From assembly GCA_949825025.1 (NCBI GenBank), contig OX463780.1, positions 49,709,488 through 49,773,487 on the forward strand: a stretch of DNA of 64,000 nt, read 5' to 3'. Numbering within the stretch: the stretch's first letter is position 1; each line of letters opens with the position of its first letter. Of the stretch, positions 12,831-28,330 are shown in pieces. Source of the DNA: Siphlonurus alternatus (Eukaryota > Arthropoda > Insecta > Ephemeroptera > Siphlonuridae). Under the pieces are notes generated by a model. The model was given only the letters and a program-made list of their open reading frames with translations, was not told the DNA's origin and searched no databases. A program made the translations under genes and the position numbers.

Positions 12831-15800
12831 CAATTCAATTCAATTCAATTCAAATCAATTCAATTCAACTCAAATCTATTCAATTCAATTCAATTCAAGG
12901 CAATTCAATTCAATTCAATTCAATTCAAATCAATTTAATTCAATTCAATTCAAATCAATTCAAATTTATTCAATTCAATTCAATTCAATTTAATTCAATT
13001 CAAATCAATTCAAATCAATTCAAATTTATTCAATTCATTTATTCAATTCAATTCAATTCATTTATTCAATTCATTCAATTCAATTCAATTCAAATCAATT
13101 CAATTCGATTCAATTCAAATCAATTTAATTCAATTTAATTCAATTCAAATTAATTCAATTCATTTATTCAATTCAATTCAATTCAATTCAATGCAGTTCA
13201 GTTCATTTATTCAATTCAATTCACTTATTAAATTCAATTCAATTCAATTCAATTCATTTATTCAATTCAATTCAATTCAATTCAATTCAATTCAAATCAA
13301 TTCAATTCAAATCAATTCAATTCAATTCAATTCAATTCAAATCAAGTCAATTCAATTCAAATCTATTCAATTCAATTCAATTCAATTCAATTCAATTCAA
13401 TTCAATTCAATTCAATTCAATTCAAGTCAATTCAAATCAATTTAATTTAATTCAATTCAAATCAATTCAAATTTATTCAATTCATTTATTCAATTCAATT
13501 CAATTCAATTCAATTCAAATCAATGCAATTCAAATCATTTATTCAATTCAATTCAATTCAATTCAATTCAATTCAATTCAATTCAATTCAATTCAATTCA
13601 TTTATTCAATTCAATTTAATTCAATTCAATTTAATTTAATTTAATTCAATTCATTTATTCAATTCAATTCAATTTATTTCAATTCAATTTAATTAAAGTC
13701 AATTCAAATCAATTTAATTTAATTCAATTCAAATCAATTCAAATTTATTCAATTCATTTATTCAATTCAATTCAATTCAATTCAAATCAATGCAATTCAA
13801 TTCATTTATTCAATTCAATTCAATTCAATTCAAATCAATTCAAATCAATTCAAATCAATTCAATTCAATTCAATTCAAATCAATTCAATTCAACTCAAAT
13901 CTATTCAATTCAATTCAATTCAAGGCAATTCAATTCAATTCAATTCAAATCAATTTAATTCAATTCAATTCAAATCAATTCAAATTTATTCAATTCAATT
14001 CAATTCAATTCAATTTAATTCAATTCAAATCAATTCAAATCAATTCAAATTTATTCAATTCATTTATTCAATTCAATTCAATTCATTTATTCAATTCATT
14101 CAATTCAATTCAATTCAAATCAATTCAATTCGATTCAATTCAAATCAATTTAATTCAATTTAATTCAATTCAAATTAATTCAATTCATTTATTCAATTCA
14201 ATTCAATTCAATTCAATGCAGTTCAGTTCATTTATTCAATTCAATTCACTTATTAAATTCAATTCAATTCAATTCAATTCAATTCATTTATTCAATTCAA
14301 TTCAATTCAATTCAATTCAAATCAATTCAATTCAAATCAATTCAATTCAATTCAATTCAATTCAAATCAAGTCAATTCAATTCAAATCTATTCAATTCAA
14401 TTCAATTCAATTCAATTCAATTCAATTCAAGTCAATTCAAATCAATTTAATTTAATTCAATTCAAATCAATTCAAATTTATTCAATTCATTTATTCAATT
14501 CAATTCAATTCAATTCAATTCAAATCAATGCAATTCAATTCATTTATTCAATTCAATTCAATTCAATTCAATTCAATTCAATTCAATTCAATTCATTTAT
14601 TCAATTCAATTTAATTCAATTCAATTTAATTTAATTTAATTCAATTCATTTATTCATTTCAATTCAATTTATTTCAATTCAATTTAATTAAAGTCAATTC
14701 AAATCAATTTAATTTAATTCAATTCAAATCAATTCAAATTTATTCAATTCATTTATTCAATTCAATTCAATTCAATTCAAATCAATGCAATTCAATTCAT
14801 TTATTCAATTCAATTCAATTCAATTCAATTCAATTCATTTATTCAATTCATTCAATTCATGTCAATTCAATTCAAATCAATTCAATTCGATTCAATTCAA
14901 ATCAATTTAATTCAATTTAATTCAATCCAAATTAATTCAATTCATTTATTCAATTCAATTCAATTCAATGCAGTTCAGTTCATTTATTCCATTCAATTCA
15001 CTTATTAAATTCAATTCAATTCAATCTAATTCATTTATTCAATTCAATTCAATTCAATTCAAATCAATTCAAATCAATTCAAATCAATTCAAATCAATTC
15101 AATTCAATTCAATTCAAATCAATTCAATTCAACTCAAATCTATTCAATTCAATTCAATTCAAGGCAATTCAATTCAATTCAATTCAATTCAATTCAATTC
15201 AATTCAATTCAATTCAATTCAATTCAAATCAATTTAATTCAATTCAATTCAAATCAATTCAAATTTATTCAATTCAATTCAATTCAATTTAATTCAATTC
15301 AAATCAATTCAAATCAATTCAAATTTATTCAATTCATTTATTCAATTCAATTCAATTCATTTATTCAATTCATTCAATTCAATTCAATTCAAATCATTTC
15401 AATTCGATTCAATTCAAATCAATTTAATTCAATTTAATTCAATTCAAATTAATTCAATTCATTTATTCAATTCAATTCAATTCAATTCAATGCAGTTCAG
15501 TTCATTTATTCAATTCAATTCACTTATTAAATTCAATTCAATTCAATTTAATTCATTTATTCAATTCAATTCAATTCAATTCAATTCAAATCAATTCAAT
15601 TCAAATCAAATCAATTCAATTCAATTCGATTCAATTCAAATCAAGTCAATTCAATTCAATTCAAATCTATTCAATTCAATTCAATTCAATTCAATTCAAT
15701 TCAATTCAATTCAAGTCAATTCAAATCAATTTAATTTAATTCAATTCAAATCAATTCAAATTTATTCAATTCATTTATTCAATTCAATTCAATTCAATTC

Positions 15801-17890
15801 AAATCAATGCAATTCAATTCATTTATTCAATTCAATTCAATTCAATTCAATTCAATTCAAATCAATTCAATTCATTTATTCAATTCAATTCAATTCAATT
15901 TAATTTAATTTAATTCAATTCATTTATTCAATTCAATTCAATTTATTTCAATTCAATTTAATTCAAGTCAATTCAAATCAATTTAATTTAATTCAATTCA
16001 AATCAATTCAAATTTATTCAATTCATTTATTCATTTCATTTATTCAATTCAATTCAATTCAAATCAATGCAATTCAATTCATTTATTCAATTCAATTCAA
16101 TTCAATTTAATTCAATTCAATTCATTTATTCAATTCATTCAATTCATGTCAATTCAATTCAAATCAATTCAATTCGATTCAATTCAAATCAATTTAATTC
16201 AATTTAATTCAATTCAAATTAATTCAATTCATTTATTCAATTCAATTCAATTCAATGCAGTTCAGTTCATTTATTCCATTCAATTCACTTATTAAATTCA
16301 ATTCAATTCAATCTAATTCATTTATTCAATTCAATTCAATTCAATTCAAATCAATTCAAATCAATTCAAATCAATTCAATTCAATTCAATTCAAATCAAT
16401 TCAACTCAAATCTATTCAATTCAATTCAATTCAATTCAATTCAAGGCAATTCAATTCAATTCAATTCAATTCAAATCAATTTAATTCAATTCAATTCAAA
16501 TCAATTCAAATTTATTCAATTCAATTCAATTCAATTTAATTCAATTCAATTCAATTCAAATCAATTCAAATCAATTCAAATTTATTCAATTCATTTATTC
16601 AATTCAATTCAATTCATTTATTCAATTCAATTCAATTCAATTCAATGCAGTTCAGTTCATTTATTCAATTCAATTCACTTATTAAATTCAATTCAATTCA
16701 ATTCAATTCATTTATTCAATTCAATTCAATTCAATTCAATTCAATTCAAATCAATTCAATTCAAATCAAATCAATTCAATTCAATTCAATTCAAATCAAG
16801 TCAATTCAATTCAATTCAAATCTATTCAATTCAATTCAATTCAAATCAATTTAATTTAATTCAATTCAAATCAATTCAAATTTATTCAATTCATTTATTC
16901 AATTCAATTCAATTCAATTCAATTCAATTCAAATCAATGCAATTCAATTCATTTATTCAAATCAATTCAATTCATTTATTCAATTCAATTTAATTCAATT
17001 CAATTTAAAATAATTTAATTCAATTCATTTATTCAATTCAATTCAATTTATTTCAATTCAATTTAATTCAAGTCAATTCAAATCAATTTAATTTAATTCA
17101 ATTCAAATCAATTCAAATTTATTCAATTCATTTATTCAATTCATTTATTCAATTCAATTCAATTCAAATCAATGCAATTCAATTCATTTATTCAATTCAA
17201 TTCAATTCAATTCAATTCAATTCAATTCAATTCATTTATTCAATTCATTCAATTCATGTCAATTCAATTCAAATCAATTCAATTCGATTCAATTCAAATC
17301 AATTTAATTCAATTTAATTCAATTCAAATTAATTCAATTCATTTATTCAATTCAATTCAATTCAATGCAGTTCAGTTCATTTATTCCATTCAATTCACTT
17401 ATTAAATTCAATTCAATTCAATCTAATTCATTTATTCAATTCAATTCAATTCAATTCAAATCAATTCAAATCAATTCAAATCAATTCAATTCAATTCAAT
17501 TCAAATCAATTCAACTCAAATCTATTCAATTCAATTCAATTCAATTCAATTCAAGGCAATTCAATTCAATTCAATTCAATTCAATTCAATTTAATTCAAT
17601 TCAATTCAAATCAATTCAAATTTATTCAATTCAATTCAATTCAATTTAATTCAATTCAAATCAATTCAAATCAATTCAAATTTATTCAATTCATTTATTC
17701 AATTCAATTCAATTCATTTAATCAATTCAATTCAATTCAATTCAATGCAGTTCAGTTCATTTATTCAATTCAATTCACTTATTAAATTCAATTCAATTCA
17801 ATTCAATTCATTTATTCAATTCAATTCAATTCAATTCAATTCAATTCAAATCAATTCAAATCAAATCAATTCAATTCAATTCAATTCAAA
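12831..17890 (+). repeat. P/Q-box-rich block X1
   Basis: Holds only P and Q boxes and the spacers between them, without S, GATCC, GATATC, G or C landmarks: Q 13191, Q 14216, P 14968, Q 15490, P 16255, Q 16645, P 17365, Q 17745. P and Q alternate as pairs 380-390 bp apart (522 bp for 14968/15490), and the last two pairs lie 1110 bp apart. The first part is a tandem duplication of about 1.0 kb: Q boxes lie 1025 bp apart and a private AATTAAAGTC variant occurs at 13691 and 14686. The block from 14968 to 17890 corresponds to X2 at an offset of 14.02-14.10 kb. Confidence 0.85.
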
Positions 17891-20800
17891 TCAAGTCAAT
17901 TCAATTCAATTCAAATCTATTCAATTCAATTCAATTCAAGTCAATTCAAATCAATTTAATTTAATTCAAATCAATTCAAATTTATTCAATTCATTTATTC
18001 AATTCAATTCAATTCAAATCAATGCAATTCAATTCATTTATTCAATTCAATTCAATTCAATTCAATTCAAATCAATTCAATTCATTTATTCAATTCAATT
18101 TAATTCAATTCAATTTAATTTAATTTAATTCAATTCATTTATTCAATTCAATTCAATTTATTTCAATTCAATTTAATTCAATTCAATTCAAATCAAATCA
18201 ATTCATTTATTCAATTCAAGTCAATTCAATTCAATCAATTCAAATCAATTCAATTCATTTATTCAATTCATTTCAATTCAAATCAATTCAATTCAATTCA
18301 ATTCAATCCAAATCAATTCAATTCAATTCATTTATTCAATTCATTTATTCAATTCAATTCAATTCAATTTAATTCAATTCATTTATTCAATTCAATTCAA
18401 TTTATTTCAATTCAATTTAATTCAATTCAATTCAAATCAATTCAATTTAATTCATTTATTCAATTCAATTCAATTCAATTCAATTCAATTCATTTATTCA
18501 ATTCAATTCAATTTAATTCAAATCAATTTAATTTAATTCAATTCATTTATTCAATTCAATTCAATTTATTTCAATTCAATTTAATTGAATTCAATTCAAA
18601 TCAATTCAATTCATTTATTCAATTCAATTCAATTCAATTCAATTAAATTTAATTCAATTCAAATCAATTTAAATCAATTCAAATTTATTCAATTCATTTA
18701 TTCAATTCAATTCAATTCAATTCAATTCAATTCAATTCATTTATTCAATTCATTCAATTCAAGTCAATTCAATTCAAATCAATTCAATTCGATTCAATTC
18801 AAATCAATTTAATTCAATTTAATTCAATTCAAATCAATTCAATTCATTTATTCAATTGATCCAATTCAAGTCAATTCAATTCAATTCAATTCAAATCAAT
18901 TCAATTCTTTTATTCAATTCATTCAATTCAAGTCAATACAATTCAAATCAATTTAATTGATATCAATTCAAATCAATTCAAATTTATTCAATTCAATTCA
19001 ATTCAAATCAATGCAATTCAATTCATTTATTCAATTCAATTCAATTCAATTCAATTCAATTCATTCATTCAATTCATTTATTCAATTCAATTCAATTTAA
19101 TTTAATTTAATTCAATTCATTTATTCAATTCAATTCAATTTATTTCAATTCAATTTAATTCAATTCAATTCTAATCAATTCAATTCATTTATTCAATTCA
19201 ATTCAATCAATTCAAATCAATTCAATTCAAATCAATTCAAATCAATTCAATTCATTTATTCAATTCATTTCAATTCAAATCAATTCAAATCAATTCAATT
19301 TATTTATTCAATTCAATTCAATTCAATGCAGTTCAATTCAAATCAATTCAATTCAATTCATTTATTCAATTCAAATCAAGTCAATTTATTTATTCAATTC
19401 ATTCAATTCAAGTCAATTCAATTCAAATCAATTCAATTCAATTCAAATCAATTCAATTCAAATCAATTCAATTCAATTCATTTATTCAATTCATTCAATT
19501 TAAGTCAATTCAATTTAAATCTATTCAATTCAATTCAAATCAATTCAAATCAATTCAATTCATTTATTCAATTCAATTCAATGCAGTTCAATTCAAATCA
19601 ATGCAATTCAATTCATTTATTCAATTCAATTCAATTCACTTATTCAATTCAATTCAACTCAATTTAATTTAATTCAATTCATTTATTCAATTCAATTCAA
19701 TTTATTTCAATTCAATTTAATTCAATTCAATTCAAATAAAATCAATTCATTTTTTCAATTCAATTCAATTCAATTCAATCAATTCAAATCAATTCAAATC
19801 AATTCAAATCAATTCAATTCATTTATGCAATTTATTCAATTCAAATCAATTCAATTCAATTCAAATCAATTCATTTATTCAATTCAATTCAATTCAATGC
19901 AGTTCAATTCAAATCAATTCAATTCAATTCATTTGGTCAATTCAATTCAATTCACTTATTTAATTCAATTCAATTCAATTCATTTATTCAATTCAATTCA
20001 AAGCAAGTCAATTTATTTATTCAATTCATTCAATTCAAGTCAATTCAATTCAATTCAATTCAATTCAATTCAATTCAATTTCATTCAATTCAATTCATTT
20101 ATTCAATTCATTCAATTCAAGTCAATTCAAATCAATTCAATTCAAATCAATTCAAATCAATTCAATTCATTTATTCAATTCATTGCAATTCAATTCAATC
20201 CAATCCAATCCAATCCAATGCAATCCAATTCAATTTTATTCAATTCATTTATTCAATTCAATTCATTTATTCAATTAAATTCAATTCAATTCAAATCAAT
20301 TCAATTCAATTCATTTATTCAATTCAATTCAATTCAATTTAATTTAATTCAATTAATTTCAATTCAATTTAATTCAATTCAAGTCAATTCAATTCAAACA
20401 ATTCAAATCAATTCAATTCAAATCAATTCAAATCAAATCAATTCATTTATTCAATTCAATTCAAATCAATTCAATTCAATTCAAATCAATCAATTCAATT
20501 TTATTCAATTTAATTTAATTCAATTCAATTCAATTCTTTTATTCAATTCATTCAATTCAAGTCAATTCAATTCAAATCAATTTAATTTAATTCAATTCAA
20601 ATCAATTCAAATTTATTCAATTCATTTATTCAATTCAATTCAATTCAAATCAATGCAATTCAATTCATTTATTCAATTCAATTCAATTCAATTCAATTCA
20701 ATTCAATTCAATTCAAATCAATTCAAATCAATTCAATTCATTCATTCAATTCATTTATTCAATTCATTTATTCAATTCAATTCAAATCAAGTCAATTTAT

Positions 20801-23110
20801 TCAATTCATTCAATTCAAGTCAATTCAAATCAATTCAAATCAATTCAATTTAATTTCATTCAATTCAAATCAATTCAATTCATTTATTCAATTCATTCAA
20901 TTCAAGTCAATTCAATTTAAATCAATTCAAATTAATTCAATTCATTTATTCAATTCAATTCAATTCAATGCAGTTCAGTTCATTTATTCAATTCAATTCA
21001 CTTATTTAATTCAATTCAATTTAATTCATTTCTTCAATTCAATTCAATTAAATTCAATTCAATTTAATTCAATTCAATTCAATTTAATTCAATTCAAATC
21101 AATTCAAATCAATTCAAATTTATTCAATTCATTTATTCAATTCAATTCAATTCAATTCAATTCAATTCATTTATTCAATTCATTCAATTCAAGTCAATTA
21201 AATTCAAATCAATTCAATTCAATTCAAATCAATTTAATTCAATTTAATTCAATTCAAATTAATTCAATTCATTTATTCAATTCAATTCAATTCAATGCAG
21301 TTCAGTTCATTTATTCAATTCAATTCACTTATTAAATTCAATTCAATTCAATTCATTTATTCAATTCAATTCAATTCAAATCAATTCAAATCAATTCAAT
21401 TCAATTCAATTCAAATCAATTCAATTCAAATCTATTCAATTCAATTCAATTCAATTCAATTCAATTCAATTCAATTCAAGGCAATTCAATTCAATTCAAT
21501 TCAATTCAATTCAATTCAATTTAATTCAATTCAATTCAAATCAATTCAAATTTATTCAATTCAATTCAATTCAATTGAATTCAATTCAAATCAATTCAAT
21601 TCATTTATTAAATTCAATTCAGTTCAAATCAATTCAATTCATTTATTCATTTCAATTCAAATCAATTTAATTTAATTCAATTCATTTATTCAATTCAATT
21701 CAATTTATTTCAATTCAATTTAATTCAATTCAAATCAATTCAATTCATTTATTCAATTCAAGTTAATTCAATTCAATCAATTCAAATCAATTCAATTCAA
21801 ATCAATTCAAATCAATTCAATTCATTTATTCAATTCATTTCAATTCAAATCAATTCAAATCAATTCAAATCAATTCAATTCAATTCAATTCAATTCAATT
21901 CAATGCAGTTCAATTCAAATCAATTCAATTCAATTCAATTCATTTGGTCAATTCAATTCAATTCACTTATTTAATTCAATTTAATTCAATTCATTTATTC
22001 AATTCAATTCAAAGCAAGTCAATTTATTTATTCAATTCATTCAATTCAAGTCAATTCAATTCAAATCAATTCAATTCAAATCAATTCAATTCAATTTCAT
22101 TCAATTCAATTCATTTATTCAATTCATTCAATTCAAGTCAATTCAAATCAATTCTATTCAAATCAATTCAAATCAATTCAATTCATTTATTCAATTCAAT
22201 GCAATTCAATTCAATCCAATCCAATCCAATCCAATGCAATCCAATTCAATTTTATTCAATTCATTCATTCAATTCATTTATTCAATTCAATTCAATTCAA
22301 TTCAAATCAATTCAATTCAATTCATTTATTCAATTCATTTATTCAATTCAATTCAATTCAATTCAATTCAATTTAATTTAATTCAATTTATTTCAATTCA
22401 ATTCAATTCAAGTCAATTCAATTCAAACAATTCAAATCAATTCAATTCATTTATTCAATTCAATTCAAATCAATTCAATTCAAATCAATTCAATTCAATT
22501 TTATTTAATTTAATTTAATTTAATTCAATTCAATTCAATTCTTTTATTCAATTCATTCAATTCAAGTCAATTCAATTCAAATCAATTTAATTTAATTCAA
22601 TTCAAATCAATTCAATTCAATTCAATTCAATTCAAATCAATTCAATTCAACTCAAATCTATTCAATTCAATTCAATTCAAGGCAATTCAATTCAATTCAA
22701 TTCAATTCAATTCAATTCAAATCAATTTAATTCAATTCAATTCAAATCAATTCAAATTTATTCAATTCAATTCAATTCAATTTAATTCAATTCAAATCAA
22801 TTCAAATCAATTCAAATTTATTCAATTCATTTATTCAATTCAATTCAATTCATTTATTCAATTCATTCAATTCAATTCAATTCAATTCAAATCAATTCAA
22901 TTCGATTCAATTCAAATCAATTTAATTCAATTTAATTCAATTCAAATTAATTCAATTCATTTATTCAATTCAATTCAATTCAATTCAATGCAGTTCAGTT
23001 CATTTATTCAATTCAATTCACTTATTAAATTCAATTCAATTCAATTCAATTCATTTATTCAATTCAATTCAATTCAATTCAATTCAATTCAAATCAATTC
23101 AATTCAAATC
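17891..23110 (+). repeat. HOR block M1, first of two nearly identical 5.2-kb tandem copies
   Basis: Landmarks: S 18304, GATCC 18858, GATATC 18959, TATGC box 19825, G1 19935, C1 20197-20226, Q' 20968, Q 21295, GAATTC 21577, G2 21946, C2 22213-22242, Q 22988. Every landmark up to Q 21295 reappears exactly 5223 bp later, and those from G2 on 5218 bp later. The only difference I found between M1 and M2 is one pentamer: six versus five CAATT units before the GCAG box (run starting at 21871 versus 27094). The GATCC-GATATC interval is 101 bp in both, against 141 bp in M3, so M1 and M2 share a deletion that removes a TTTAATTTAATTAATTTC segment. Confidence 0.93.
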
Positions 23111-26100
23111 AAATCAAGTCAATTCAATTCAATTCAAATCTATTCAATTCAATTCAATTCAAGTCAATTCAAATCAATTTAATTTAATTCAAATCAATTC
23201 AAATTTATTCAATTCATTTATTCAATTCAATTCAATTCAAATCAATGCAATTCAATTCATTTATTCAATTCAATTCAATTCAATTCAATTCAAATCAATT
23301 CAATTCATTTATTCAATTCAATTTAATTCAATTCAATTTAATTTAATTTAATTCAATTCATTTATTCAATTCAATTCAATTTATTTCAATTCAATTTAAT
23401 TCAATTCAATTCAAATCAAATCAATTCATTTATTCAATTCAAGTCAATTCAATTCAATCAATTCAAATCAATTCAATTCATTTATTCAATTCATTTCAAT
23501 TCAAATCAATTCAATTCAATTCAATTCAATCCAAATCAATTCAATTCAATTCATTTATTCAATTCATTTATTCAATTCAATTCAATTCAATTTAATTCAA
23601 TTCATTTATTCAATTCAATTCAATTTATTTCAATTCAATTTAATTCAATTCAATTCAAATCAATTCAATTTAATTCATTTATTCAATTCAATTCAATTCA
23701 ATTCAATTCAATTCATTTATTCAATTCAATTCAATTTAATTCAAATCAATTTAATTTAATTCAATTCATTTATTCAATTCAATTCAATTTATTTCAATTC
23801 AATTTAATTGAATTCAATTCAAATCAATTCAATTCATTTATTCAATTCAATTCAATTCAATTCAATTAAATTTAATTCAATTCAAATCAATTTAAATCAA
23901 TTCAAATTTATTCAATTCATTTATTCAATTCAATTCAATTCAATTCAATTCAATTCAATTCATTTATTCAATTCATTCAATTCAAGTCAATTCAATTCAA
24001 ATCAATTCAATTCGATTCAATTCAAATCAATTTAATTCAATTTAATTCAATTCAAATCAATTCAATTCATTTATTCAATTGATCCAATTCAAGTCAATTC
24101 AATTCAATTCAATTCAAATCAATTCAATTCTTTTATTCAATTCATTCAATTCAAGTCAATACAATTCAAATCAATTTAATTGATATCAATTCAAATCAAT
24201 TCAAATTTATTCAATTCAATTCAATTCAAATCAATGCAATTCAATTCATTTATTCAATTCAATTCAATTCAATTCAATTCAATTCATTCATTCAATTCAT
24301 TTATTCAATTCAATTCAATTTAATTTAATTTAATTCAATTCATTTATTCAATTCAATTCAATTTATTTCAATTCAATTTAATTCAATTCAATTCTAATCA
24401 ATTCAATTCATTTATTCAATTCAATTCAATCAATTCAAATCAATTCAATTCAAATCAATTCAAATCAATTCAATTCATTTATTCAATTCATTTCAATTCA
24501 AATCAATTCAAATCAATTCAATTTATTTATTCAATTCAATTCAATTCAATGCAGTTCAATTCAAATCAATTCAATTCAATTCATTTATTCAATTCAAATC
24601 AAGTCAATTTATTTATTCAATTCATTCAATTCAAGTCAATTCAATTCAAATCAATTCAATTCAATTCAAATCAATTCAATTCAAATCAATTCAATTCAAT
24701 TCATTTATTCAATTCATTCAATTTAAGTCAATTCAATTTAAATCTATTCAATTCAATTCAAATCAATTCAAATCAATTCAATTCATTTATTCAATTCAAT
24801 TCAATGCAGTTCAATTCAAATCAATGCAATTCAATTCATTTATTCAATTCAATTCAATTCACTTATTCAATTCAATTCAACTCAATTTAATTTAATTCAA
24901 TTCATTTATTCAATTCAATTCAATTTATTTCAATTCAATTTAATTCAATTCAATTCAAATAAAATCAATTCATTTTTTCAATTCAATTCAATTCAATTCA
25001 ATCAATTCAAATCAATTCAAATCAATTCAAATCAATTCAATTCATTTATGCAATTTATTCAATTCAAATCAATTCAATTCAATTCAAATCAATTCATTTA
25101 TTCAATTCAATTCAATTCAATGCAGTTCAATTCAAATCAATTCAATTCAATTCATTTGGTCAATTCAATTCAATTCACTTATTTAATTCAATTCAATTCA
25201 ATTCATTTATTCAATTCAATTCAAAGCAAGTCAATTTATTTATTCAATTCATTCAATTCAAGTCAATTCAATTCAATTCAATTCAATTCAATTCAATTCA
25301 ATTTCATTCAATTCAATTCATTTATTCAATTCATTCAATTCAAGTCAATTCAAATCAATTCAATTCAAATCAATTCAAATCAATTCAATTCATTTATTCA
25401 ATTCATTGCAATTCAATTCAATCCAATCCAATCCAATCCAATGCAATCCAATTCAATTTTATTCAATTCATTTATTCAATTCAATTCATTTATTCAATTA
25501 AATTCAATTCAATTCAAATCAATTCAATTCAATTCATTTATTCAATTCAATTCAATTCAATTTAATTTAATTCAATTAATTTCAATTCAATTTAATTCAA
25601 TTCAAGTCAATTCAATTCAAACAATTCAAATCAATTCAATTCAAATCAATTCAAATCAAATCAATTCATTTATTCAATTCAATTCAAATCAATTCAATTC
25701 AATTCAAATCAATCAATTCAATTTTATTCAATTTAATTTAATTCAATTCAATTCAATTCTTTTATTCAATTCATTCAATTCAAGTCAATTCAATTCAAAT
25801 CAATTTAATTTAATTCAATTCAAATCAATTCAAATTTATTCAATTCATTTATTCAATTCAATTCAATTCAAATCAATGCAATTCAATTCATTTATTCAAT
25901 TCAATTCAATTCAATTCAATTCAATTCAATTCAATTCAAATCAATTCAAATCAATTCAATTCATTCATTCAATTCATTTATTCAATTCATTTATTCAATT
26001 CAATTCAAATCAAGTCAATTTATTCAATTCATTCAATTCAAGTCAATTCAAATCAATTCAAATCAATTCAATTTAATTTCATTCAATTCAAATCAATTCA

Positions 26101-28330
26101 ATTCATTTATTCAATTCATTCAATTCAAGTCAATTCAATTTAAATCAATTCAAATTAATTCAATTCATTTATTCAATTCAATTCAATTCAATGCAGTTCA
26201 GTTCATTTATTCAATTCAATTCACTTATTTAATTCAATTCAATTTAATTCATTTCTTCAATTCAATTCAATTAAATTCAATTCAATTTAATTCAATTCAA
26301 TTCAATTTAATTCAATTCAAATCAATTCAAATCAATTCAAATTTATTCAATTCATTTATTCAATTCAATTCAATTCAATTCAATTCAATTCATTTATTCA
26401 ATTCATTCAATTCAAGTCAATTAAATTCAAATCAATTCAATTCAATTCAAATCAATTTAATTCAATTTAATTCAATTCAAATTAATTCAATTCATTTATT
26501 CAATTCAATTCAATTCAATGCAGTTCAGTTCATTTATTCAATTCAATTCACTTATTAAATTCAATTCAATTCAATTCATTTATTCAATTCAATTCAATTC
26601 AAATCAATTCAAATCAATTCAATTCAATTCAATTCAAATCAATTCAATTCAAATCTATTCAATTCAATTCAATTCAATTCAATTCAATTCAATTCAATTC
26701 AAGGCAATTCAATTCAATTCAATTCAATTCAATTCAATTCAATTTAATTCAATTCAATTCAAATCAATTCAAATTTATTCAATTCAATTCAATTCAATTG
26801 AATTCAATTCAAATCAATTCAATTCATTTATTAAATTCAATTCAGTTCAAATCAATTCAATTCATTTATTCATTTCAATTCAAATCAATTTAATTTAATT
26901 CAATTCATTTATTCAATTCAATTCAATTTATTTCAATTCAATTTAATTCAATTCAAATCAATTCAATTCATTTATTCAATTCAAGTTAATTCAATTCAAT
27001 CAATTCAAATCAATTCAATTCAAATCAATTCAAATCAATTCAATTCATTTATTCAATTCATTTCAATTCAAATCAATTCAAATCAATTCAAATCAATTCA
27101 ATTCAATTCAATTCAATTCAATGCAGTTCAATTCAAATCAATTCAATTCAATTCAATTCATTTGGTCAATTCAATTCAATTCACTTATTTAATTCAATTT
27201 AATTCAATTCATTTATTCAATTCAATTCAAAGCAAGTCAATTTATTTATTCAATTCATTCAATTCAAGTCAATTCAATTCAAATCAATTCAATTCAAATC
27301 AATTCAATTCAATTTCATTCAATTCAATTCATTTATTCAATTCATTCAATTCAAGTCAATTCAAATCAATTCTATTCAAATCAATTCAAATCAATTCAAT
27401 TCATTTATTCAATTCAATGCAATTCAATTCAATCCAATCCAATCCAATCCAATGCAATCCAATTCAATTTTATTCAATTCATTCATTCAATTCATTTATT
27501 CAATTCAATTCAATTCAATTCAAATCAATTCAATTCAATTCATTTATTCAATTCATTTATTCAATTCAATTCAATTCAATTCAATTCAATTTAATTTAAT
27601 TCAATTTATTTCAATTCAATTCAATTCAAGTCAATTCAATTCAAACAATTCAAATCAATTCAATTCATTTATTCAATTCAATTCAAATCAATTCAATTCA
27701 AATCAATTCAATTCAATTTTATTTAATTTAATTTAATTTAATTCAATTCAATTCAATTCTTTTATTCAATTCATTCAATTCAAGTCAATTCAATTCAAAT
27801 CAATTTAATTTAATTCAATTCAAATCAATTCAATTCAATTCAATTCAATTCAAATCAATTCAATTCAACTCAAATCTATTCAATTCAATTCAATTCAAGG
27901 CAATTCAATTCAATTCAATTCAATTCAATTCAATTCAAATCAATTTAATTCAATTCAATTCAAATCAATTCAAATTTATTCAATTCAATTCAATTCAATT
28001 TAATTCAATTCAAATCAATTCAAATCAATTCAAATTTATTCAATTCATTTATTCAATTCAATTCAATTCATTTATTCAATTCATTCAATTCAATTCAATT
28101 CAATTCAAATCAATTCAATTCGATTCAATTCAAATCAATTTAATTCAATTTAATTCAATTCAAATTAATTCAATTCATTTATTCAATTCAATTCAATTCA
28201 ATTCAATGCAGTTCAGTTCATTTATTCAATTCAATTCACTTATTAAATTCAATTCAATTCAATTCAATTCATTTATTCAATTCAATTCAATTCAATTCAA
28301 TTCAATTCAAATCAATTCAATTCAAATCAA
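23111..28330 (+). repeat. HOR block M2, second near-identical 5.2-kb tandem copy
   Basis: Landmarks: S 23527, GATCC 24081, GATATC 24182, TATGC box 25048, G1 25158, C1 25420-25449, Q' 26191, Q 26518, G2 27164, C2 27431-27460, Q 28206. The junction with M1 lies inside a Q module near 23110. There CAAATCAAATC runs directly into CAAGTC, while the matching place at the end of M2 (about 28330) has several further pentamers before CAAGTC. This is the expected product of unequal exchange between two Q modules. To the right the block continues into X2, and M2+X2 together match M3+X3 at an offset of 8.88-8.90 kb. Confidence 0.93.

Noticed and set aside
19825..20853. Longest open frame (342 codons), repeated at 25048-26076 with the same translation
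   Set aside because: The two copies are identical because the whole 5.2-kb M block is duplicated. The translation is only the (NSIQF)n pentamer pattern, other plus frames are open as well, M3 breaks the frame, and indels elsewhere are multiples of 5 and not of 3.
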